Assembly: GCF_002014855.1 (NCBI RefSeq) | Contig: NZ_MUYV01000009.1 | Location: 1-51,732, forward strand | Origin: Moraxella porci DSM 25326 | Lineage (GTDB): Bacteria > Pseudomonadota > Gammaproteobacteria > Pseudomonadales > Moraxellaceae | Direction of reading: 5' to 3' | DNA length: 51,732 bases | Shown here: piece after piece, positions 47,489 through 51,732 of the stretch | Layout of the letters: each line of letters opens with the position of its first letter | Position numbering within the stretch: position 1 is the stretch's first letter | Program-made: the position numbers and the translations under genes | The notes under the pieces: model-generated | The model's database searches: none | What the model saw: the letters and a program-made list of their open reading frames with translations, nothing else | Told to the model about the DNA's origin: nothing

Positions 47489-47860
47489 ATCAAACTTTTT
47501 TAGCCGATCGTCTTGATCATTCAATCTTATCAATGTCATCACATCAAGCGTCAGCATGACTTACATCACCCAACCAAAGCCCATAAAATAGCGGCTGGAA
47601 TCTGTAAAATCTTTAAATTAATCATTTTTTATCAAGCAAAATTGAGAAATTTGCTCTACATGCACCCATTTTTGAACTTTTTGAAAGAAAAACACACCGT
47701 CATCGAACAACAGACACAACAAAGCGCCAAATACTGGTGGGTATTCAGCACAGATAAATCAATGATGCTTGAGTCGTTCAGCTTGCATGGGTGCGTTTGT
47801 CCTTTTGGGATGTGTACGCCTTTCCGCTGTAAGAAGGTTACACAAAAGGTCAAATACTAA

Positions 47861-47889
47861 ATTATAATAAAAAAAAGCCAATAATGCAA
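47861..47889 (-). promoter_or_regulatory. Candidate rpoBC promoter embedded in the rplL terminator
   Basis: On the minus strand a perfect TATAAT (47861-47866) lies 17 nt after TTGCAT (47884-47889), which is part of the terminator stem. The -35 is poor. Confidence 0.35.
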
Positions 47890-47905
47890 TACATTATTGG
47901 CTTTT
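47873..47905 (-). terminator. Terminator/attenuator after rplL
   Basis: A perfect 14-bp stem (AAAAGCCAATAATG / CATTATTGGCTTTT) with a 5-nt loop is followed by T residues on the minus strand. Confidence 0.85.
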
Positions 47906-47959
47906 TGGCTAAATAATTTTGATCTTTTTGGCTAAGCCGCCAAAGTAAGATCCATCAAA

Positions 47960-48334
47960 TTATTTAAGTTCAACGCTCGCGCCAGCTTCTTCAAGCTTCT
48001 TCTTAAGCTCTTCAGCTTCAGCTTTAGATGCGCCTTCTTTAACAGTTTGTGGAGCGCCTTCAACTAGGTCTTTAGCTTCTTTCAAGCCAAGGCCAGTAAC
48101 TTCGCGCACAACTTTAATTACTGCTACTTTCTTGTCGCCGCCGTTGGTTAGAACAACATTGAAGTCGTCTTTTTCTTCAGCTGCGCCGCCAGCGTCGCCG
48201 CCAGCTGCTGGAGCTGCTGCTAGAGCTGCTGCAGATACGCCGAATTTTTCTTCCATCGCAGAGATAAGCTCAACGATTTCCATTACTGATTTTTCCGCGA
48301 TTGCGTCTAGGATTTGTTCGTTAGTTAGTGACAT
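47960..48334 (-). CDS. rplL: 50S ribosomal protein L7/L12
   Basis: The 124-residue acidic stalk protein recruits translation factors. The N-terminal dimerisation region ([21 protein letters not shown]) is followed by an alanine/glycine-rich hinge and then the conserved C-terminal domain with [20 protein letters not shown]. It binds L10 as dimers. It lies 57 bp after rplJ and is followed by a strong terminator instead of running straight into rpoB. Confidence 0.98.
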   Translation of the reverse strand: MSLTNEQILDAIAEKSVMEIVELISAMEEKFGVSAAALAAAPAAGGDAGGAAEEKDDFNVVLTNGGDKKVAVIKVVREVTGLGLKEAKDLVEGAPQTVKEGASKAEAEELKKKLEEAGASVELK

Positions 48335-48391
48335 AGCAATTATTCCTAAATAAAGGTATGAGAGTAAATAAATTTAAAATAAAACGGTAAA

Positions 48392-48895
48392 TTAAGCCGC
48401 TTCTGATTCCATCTTGTCGCGAAGTGCAGCAAGTGTGCGAGCAAGTTTGCCAGCTGCTGCTTCTTTCATAGTACCCATTAGGCGAGCGATAGCTTCGTCG
48501 TAAGTAGGTAGGGTTGCTAGGCGATCGATAGATTTTGCGTCGATAAATTCACCTTCAAAAGCTGCGCCTTTGATTTCGAACTTGTCATTGCCCTTGGCAA
48601 ATTCTTTGAACAAGCGTGCAGCTGCACCTGGATGTTCATTAGAAAATGCGATCAAAGTAGGGCCAACGAATACATCGTTCATGCACTCGAATGAAGTGTC
48701 AGCTAGGGCACGACGCAACAAAGTGTTACGCACGATACGCATATCGACACCTGCTTCGCGAGCAGCTTTACGAAGTTCGGTCATCTTTGCTACTGTAACG
48801 CCGCGTGAATCGGCAACTACAGCAGAGAGCGCACCTTTGGCAGCTTCATTTACTTCAGCAACAATTGCTTGTTTGTCTTGAAGATTTAGTGCCAT
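48392..48895 (-). CDS. rplJ: 50S ribosomal protein L10
   Basis: The 167-residue stalk base protein anchors L7/L12 dimers and, with L12, represses its own mRNA. It opens [19 protein letters not shown] with [20 protein letters not shown]. It is preceded by a 320-bp region holding a promoter and a structured L10 leader. Confidence 0.98.
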   Translation of the reverse strand: MALNLQDKQAIVAEVNEAAKGALSAVVADSRGVTVAKMTELRKAAREAGVDMRIVRNTLLRRALADTSFECMNDVFVGPTLIAFSNEHPGAAARLFKEFAKGNDKFEIKGAAFEGEFIDAKSIDRLATLPTYDEAIARLMGTMKEAAAGKLARTLAALRDKMESEAA

Positions 48896-49141
48896 GGGTT
48901 GTCTCCAATATATTGTCCAATAAAATTGAACAATAAGCTAATTTCACAAAGCATTTAACCTAAGTCAAATCTTTGCACCATTACGGGAGAATCGTCTCAC
49001 CGTCTGCGTAGGCAGGTTTCCCAATTAGACTCATAAGAGCACCTACGGTCTTAGACAGCACAACCCGTTGTGCTGAGCTAATTTGAAAATTCTTTTGATC
49101 ATCATAAGGCAAAGCTAAGCTTTTCGGGTGGCCTTATGATG
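48896..49141 (-). promoter_or_regulatory. L10 (rplJ) leader RNA
   Basis: The transcribed leader has a conserved-looking core near 48990-49015 that reads CCTACGCAGACGGTGAGACG on the minus strand, resembling the L10-L12 binding region of rplJ leaders. Upstream of it lies a CAGCACAAC / GTTGTGCTG hairpin (49056-49075), and at the extreme 5' end a perfect 11-bp stem (49100-49110 with 49131-49141). Autogenous translational control by L10-L12 is inferred from the known family. Confidence 0.7.
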
Positions 49142-49154
49142 AAAAATTCGCACT

Positions 49155-49182
49155 ATTATAAGTAAATCTGACAAAAAATCAA
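49155..49182 (-). promoter_or_regulatory. Promoter of rplJL
   Basis: On the minus strand TTGATT (49177-49182) is followed after 16 nt by a perfect TATAAT (49155-49160). Confidence 0.6.
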
Positions 49183-49215
49183 GTTAAATGTTGTATCTAA
49201 CCGAGTTATAGTCGA

Positions 49216-49917
49216 TTACTTGTTCACGCGATGTGGAACTGGATCGATTGCAATGCCAGGACCCATGGTGCTAGATAGTGTGATCTTCTTGATATAAATA
49301 CCTTTAGAAGTCGCAGGCTTAGCACGCTTAAGGTCATTTAGTAGTGCAGTTGCGTTTTGTTCGATCTGTTCAGCGGTGAAGCCAACTTGACCGATTGACG
49401 CATGGATGATACCTGCTTTATCAACACGGTATTGAGCCTGACCAGCTTTGGTGTTCTTAACAGCAGTCGCAACATCAGCGGTTACTGTGCCAACTTTTGG
49501 GTTTGGCATTAGGCCGCGTGGACCAAGGATGGTACCCAATTGACCAACAACACGCATGGCATCTGGCGATGCGATAACCACATCGAAGTCCATGTTGCCA
49601 GCTTTGATGCTGTCTGCTAGGTCCTCAAAACCAACAACATCTGCACCTGCTTCTTTTGCAGCATCAGCAGCAGCGCCTTGAGCAAATACAGCAACGCGCT
49701 TAGTTTTGCCAGTACCTGCTGGTAGGTTGGTTGCACCACGAACCACTTGGTCAGATTTACGCGGGTCAACGCCTAGGTTGATTGCGATGTCGATTGACTC
49801 TTTGAATTTAGCTGCTGGTAGATCGTTTAGGATCGCTACCGCTTCTTCGATGGTGTATAGCTTGTTGCTATCGACACGATCTTTGATCAGCTGTTGACGC
49901 TTAGTTAGCTTTGCCAT
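49216..49917 (-). CDS. rplA: 50S ribosomal protein L1
   Basis: The 233-residue protein binds 23S rRNA at the mobile stalk and represses translation of the rplK-rplA mRNA. It opens [20 protein letters not shown] and ends with [25 protein letters not shown] lies upstream of the ATG at 49917, inside the end of rplK. The frame extends 23 codons further but overlaps rplK. Only one base separates the rplK stop and this start, so translation is coupled. Confidence 0.97.
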   Translation of the reverse strand: MAKLTKRQQLIKDRVDSNKLYTIEEAVAILNDLPAAKFKESIDIAINLGVDPRKSDQVVRGATNLPAGTGKTKRVAVFAQGAAADAAKEAGADVVGFEDLADSIKAGNMDFDVVIASPDAMRVVGQLGTILGPRGLMPNPKVGTVTADVATAVKNTKAGQAQYRVDKAGIIHASIGQVGFTAEQIEQNATALLNDLKRAKPATSKGIYIKKITLSSTMGPGIAIDPVPHRVNK

Positions 49918-49918
49918 G

Positions 49919-50350
49919 TTACACACCCTCCACAGTGATACCCATTGAGCGAGCAGTACCAGCGATGGTACGAACAGCCGCATCAAGGTCAGCAGCGGTT
50001 AGATCTGCTTCTTTGGTTTTAACGATTTCTTCTAGCTGCGCACGAGTGACAGTACCTACTTTGGCGCTGTGTGGTGTGCTTGAACCTTTGGCGATGCCTG
50101 CTGCTTTACGCAGTAGTACCGCTGCTGGTGGCGATTTCATCACAAAAGTGAATGACTTATCGTTAAATACAGTGATCACAACTGGAATTGGCAAACCTGG
50201 TTCGATATTTGCAGAAGCTGCGTTGAACTCTTTACAGAATGCCATGATGTTAACACCTTTTTGACCCAATGCTGGACCAATCGGTGGTGAAGGGTTTGCC
50301 TTACCGGCAGGCACTTGTAGCTTGATGTAGCCATCAATCTTCTTAGCCAT
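49919..50350 (-). CDS. rplK: 50S ribosomal protein L11
   Basis: The 143-residue protein opens [20 protein letters not shown] with [20 protein letters not shown], the rRNA and thiopeptide-binding N-terminal domain. It forms part of the GTPase-associated centre. It begins 100 bp after nusG behind its own promoter and is followed by rplA after one base. Confidence 0.97.
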   Translation of the reverse strand: MAKKIDGYIKLQVPAGKANPSPPIGPALGQKGVNIMAFCKEFNAASANIEPGLPIPVVITVFNDKSFTFVMKSPPAAVLLRKAAGIAKGSSTPHSAKVGTVTRAQLEEIVKTKEADLTAADLDAAVRTIAGTARSMGITVEGV

Positions 50351-50405
50351 GAGAATCTCTCCGATGGTGGGTACAAACGCTTATGAAGCTCCCCGTGAAT
50401 AACAA

Positions 50406-50427
50406 GCTCTAGACGAAAGCCTAGAGC
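50406..50427 (-). promoter_or_regulatory. Hairpin in the rplK leader
   Basis: On the minus strand GCTCTAGGC pairs with GTCTAGAGC (one G-U) around a UUUC loop. It lies just after the predicted rplK transcription start. L1 autoregulation normally acts in this leader; this hairpin may take part, by inference only. Confidence 0.5.
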
Positions 50428-50438
50428 CGAAACTGCGT

Positions 50439-50467
50439 ATTATACGCGAATTAATTAATCTTTTCAA
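50439..50467 (-). promoter_or_regulatory. Promoter of rplKA
   Basis: On the minus strand TTGAAA (50462-50467, inside the end of nusG) is followed after 17 nt by a perfect TATAAT (50439-50444). Confidence 0.7.
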
Positions 50468-50981
50468 CCTTGGTGAATTCAAGCTCAACTTCCGTTGGGC
50501 GATTGAACACACTGACGGTTAGATGCAGCTTTGATTTGTCATAATCGACCTTTTTCACCAAGCCTTTAAAATCAGTGAATGGACCATCAATGACCAAAAC
50601 TTCCTCACCTGGTTCAAACATGGTTTTAGGGCGCGGTGCATCGCCAGTTTTATTAATGCGATTTAAGATACGATCAGCCTCTGCCTTGGTAATAGGTGCT
50701 GGGTTTTCTGGCGTACCGCCGATAAAACCTGTGATATTAGGGCATGAGCGCACAATATGCCAAGTGTCTTCATTCATGTCCATATTGATCAAGACATAGC
50801 CAGGGAAGAGTTTTTGTTGCGTGGTGCGCTTTTTGCCATCGCGCATTTCGATGACTTCTTCGGTAGGTACCAGTACCTCGCCAAATTTATCAGCAAACTC
50901 ACTGCGCTTAATACGCTCGATTAAAGAACGCTGAACTTGATTTTCATAACCAGAAAACGCCTGAATGATATACCAACGCAT
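50451..50981 (-). CDS. nusG: Transcription antitermination factor NusG
   Basis: The 176-residue factor has the NGN domain (MRWYIIQAFSGYENQVQRSL, then LFPGYVLINMDMNEDTWHIV) and a C-terminal KOW domain (GEEVLVIDGPFTDFKGLVKKVDYDKSKLHLTV region). It increases elongation rate and couples RNA polymerase to Rho or ribosomes. It lies 32 bp after secE, the usual pairing. Confidence 0.97.
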   Translation of the reverse strand: MRWYIIQAFSGYENQVQRSLIERIKRSEFADKFGEVLVPTEEVIEMRDGKKRTTQQKLFPGYVLINMDMNEDTWHIVRSCPNITGFIGGTPENPAPITKAEADRILNRINKTGDAPRPKTMFEPGEEVLVIDGPFTDFKGLVKKVDYDKSKLHLTVSVFNRPTEVELEFTKVEKIN

Positions 50982-51013
50982 TGATTCACCTTTATGATAA
51001 ATTGTCTGATCGT

Positions 51014-51484
51014 TTAAATGACAAAACCAACGATATAATTAAAAAACATATCCAACAACCAAATAATCACACCAAAAATGATGGTGGCCAGTATCACTTG
51101 CCAAGTATAGCGTACAGTTTCATCTTTGCTTGGCCAAGTCACACGACGCAGCTCGATGCCGGCGTCCTTTAACAAGGTTTTAAATGCTGTGCCTTGATTG
51201 GTAAATGCCAAACAAAGAAAACCAAACACCACCAAGCCCACTGTGATGCCAATCTGCACCCAGATATCATTAGCTGGCGCCCAATATCTTGGCAAATACT
51301 GAGAAACCAAGGTAGCTGAAATCATCGCCACAATGGCAATCAGCCACAATACCACATCTTTAGCAGAGCGCTTTTTTGCAACTTCTACCACGCTTTCTTT
51401 GGAAACTGTGATGGGTTGTTTGTGATCTTTTGAGTCTGCGGTAATTTTAGATTGGGTATCCAAATTGTCTTTATTATCGCTCAT
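51014..51484 (-). CDS. secE: Preprotein translocase subunit SecE
   Basis: The 156-residue protein has a charged N-terminal tail and then three hydrophobic segments, as in the E. coli-type SecE. The conserved amphipathic region is ELRRVTWPSKDETVRYT before the last transmembrane helix. It clamps SecY in the translocon. The open frame extends to 51577 and across the tRNA-Trp gene, so I take the ATG at 51484, preceded by AAGG about 11 nt upstream. Confidence 0.93.
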   Translation of the reverse strand: MSDNKDNLDTQSKITADSKDHKQPITVSKESVVEVAKKRSAKDVVLWLIAIVAMISATLVSQYLPRYWAPANDIWVQIGITVGLVVFGFLCLAFTNQGTAFKTLLKDAGIELRRVTWPSKDETVRYTWQVILATIIFGVIIWLLDMFFNYIVGFVI

Positions 51485-51547
51485 GCAGGGACTTGCCTTG
51501 GAATGACCAATTTTTATGAAATTAAAAGAATGGTGTGGAAAAGAAGA

Positions 51548-51623
51548 TGGCAGGCGATGAGGGACTCGAACCCCCAACCCTCGAATTTGGAGTCCGATGC
51601 TCTACCAATTGAGCCAATCGCCT
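51548..51623 (-). tRNA. tRNA-Trp (CCA)
   Basis: The 76-nt gene reads on the minus strand. The anticodon loop CTCCAAA gives CCA. The acceptor stem AGGCGAT / ATCGCCT is fully paired, the D arm and T arm are standard, and CCA is encoded. It lies 63 bp before secE, as in many gammaproteobacteria where tRNA genes lead into secE-nusG. Confidence 0.96.
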
Positions 51624-51642
51624 AGGGTTGTTATGGGTTGCT

Positions 51643-51670
51643 ATTATAGCAAGCTTTTTTGATTTTGCAA
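51643..51670 (-). promoter_or_regulatory. Promoter of tRNA-Trp-secE-nusG
   Basis: On the minus strand TTGCAA (51665-51670) is followed after 16 nt by a perfect TATAAT (51643-51648), about 20 nt before the tRNA. Confidence 0.6.
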
Positions 51671-51732
51671 GCATTTTTTTTAAAAATCTTCTTGGCTGTC
51701 AAAATACAACTCTCAAAACAAAAAGACAAACC

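Larger units (their letters stand above)
47411..47959. other. 549-bp gap between rplL and rpoB
   Basis: It holds the rplL terminator, a TATAAT on the minus strand directly after it, and a small inverted repeat near rpoB. Two open frames (47513-47860 plus and 47656-47853 minus) lack ribosome sites and recognisable domains, and I do not call them. Most of it is probably untranslated rpoBC leader. Confidence 0.6.

Noticed and set aside
47656..47853. 65-codon minus-strand frame in the rplL-rpoB gap
   Set aside because: It lacks a ribosome site and shows no coding character; probably leader RNA.
47513..47860. 115-codon plus-strand frame in the rplL-rpoB gap
   Set aside because: There is no ribosome site, no recognisable domain and an implausible residue mix; it lies antisense to the probable rpoBC leader.

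Overview
This window is a stretch of bacterial chromosome, most consistent with a Moraxella-like member of the Moraxellaceae (Gammaproteobacteria). That placement rests on my reading of the rpoB/rpoC, ribosomal protein and fbp iron-transporter proteins, the moderately low GC content and the gene neighbourhoods; no search was run. Nearly all of it is core housekeeping DNA. I find 46 supportable protein genes, two tRNA genes (Phe-GAA and Trp-CCA), many intrinsic terminators and several clear sigma-70 promoters. I see no insertion sequence, prophage or CRISPR array.

Layout. 79-1821: pssA and rlmJ (minus strand). 1917-4243: a prolyl-hydroxylase-like oxygenase, then the most accessory-looking part of the window, an AT-rich PD-(D/E)XK nuclease-like gene and an ADP-ribosylglycohydrolase. 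4286-5473: dapE. 5552-9431: a ferric iron ABC transporter split into divergent fbpA and fbpBC around a Fur-box-like site. 9498-14244: iscX, a small membrane transporter, and a peroxide-defence block (ahpF, a YdcH-like gene, ahpC, oxyR). 14239-20165: a minus-strand run pyrE-gshB-murG-murC-ddl-ygjP, which carries part of the division/cell-wall cluster but no ftsQ/A/Z. 20283-22039: rpsB-tsf. 22298-22914: a toxin-antitoxin pair. 22984-27254: smc and rppH. 27525-29035: osmC-like, MAPEG-like and OGFr-like genes. 29063-31666: birA-coaX and a TauE/SafE permease. 31833-32369: tRNA-Phe and a DUF1328 micro-membrane protein. 32499-38822: prc, nagZ, gor, serA. 39004-51623: the classical tRNA-Trp, secE-nusG, rplKA, rplJL, rpoBC locus on the minus strand.

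Functional themes are envelope synthesis and turnover (pssA, dapE, murG, murC, ddl, nagZ, prc), thiol and peroxide homeostasis (ahpC, ahpF, oxyR, gshB, gor, OsmC-like), iron supply and Fe-S assembly (fbpABC, iscX), and the transcription/translation core. The points most worth a second look are: the orphan nuclease-like and ADP-ribosylhydrolase pair; a bacterial OGFr-domain protein; a YafO/RelE-like toxin-antitoxin pair; five 14-bp tandem units between birA and coaX; a 10-bp tandem repeat abutting the osmC promoter; a U-U mismatch in the tRNA-Phe acceptor stem; a terminator plus a 549-bp gap separating rplL from rpoB; and hairpins at the very 5' ends of the predicted rpsB and rplJ transcripts.
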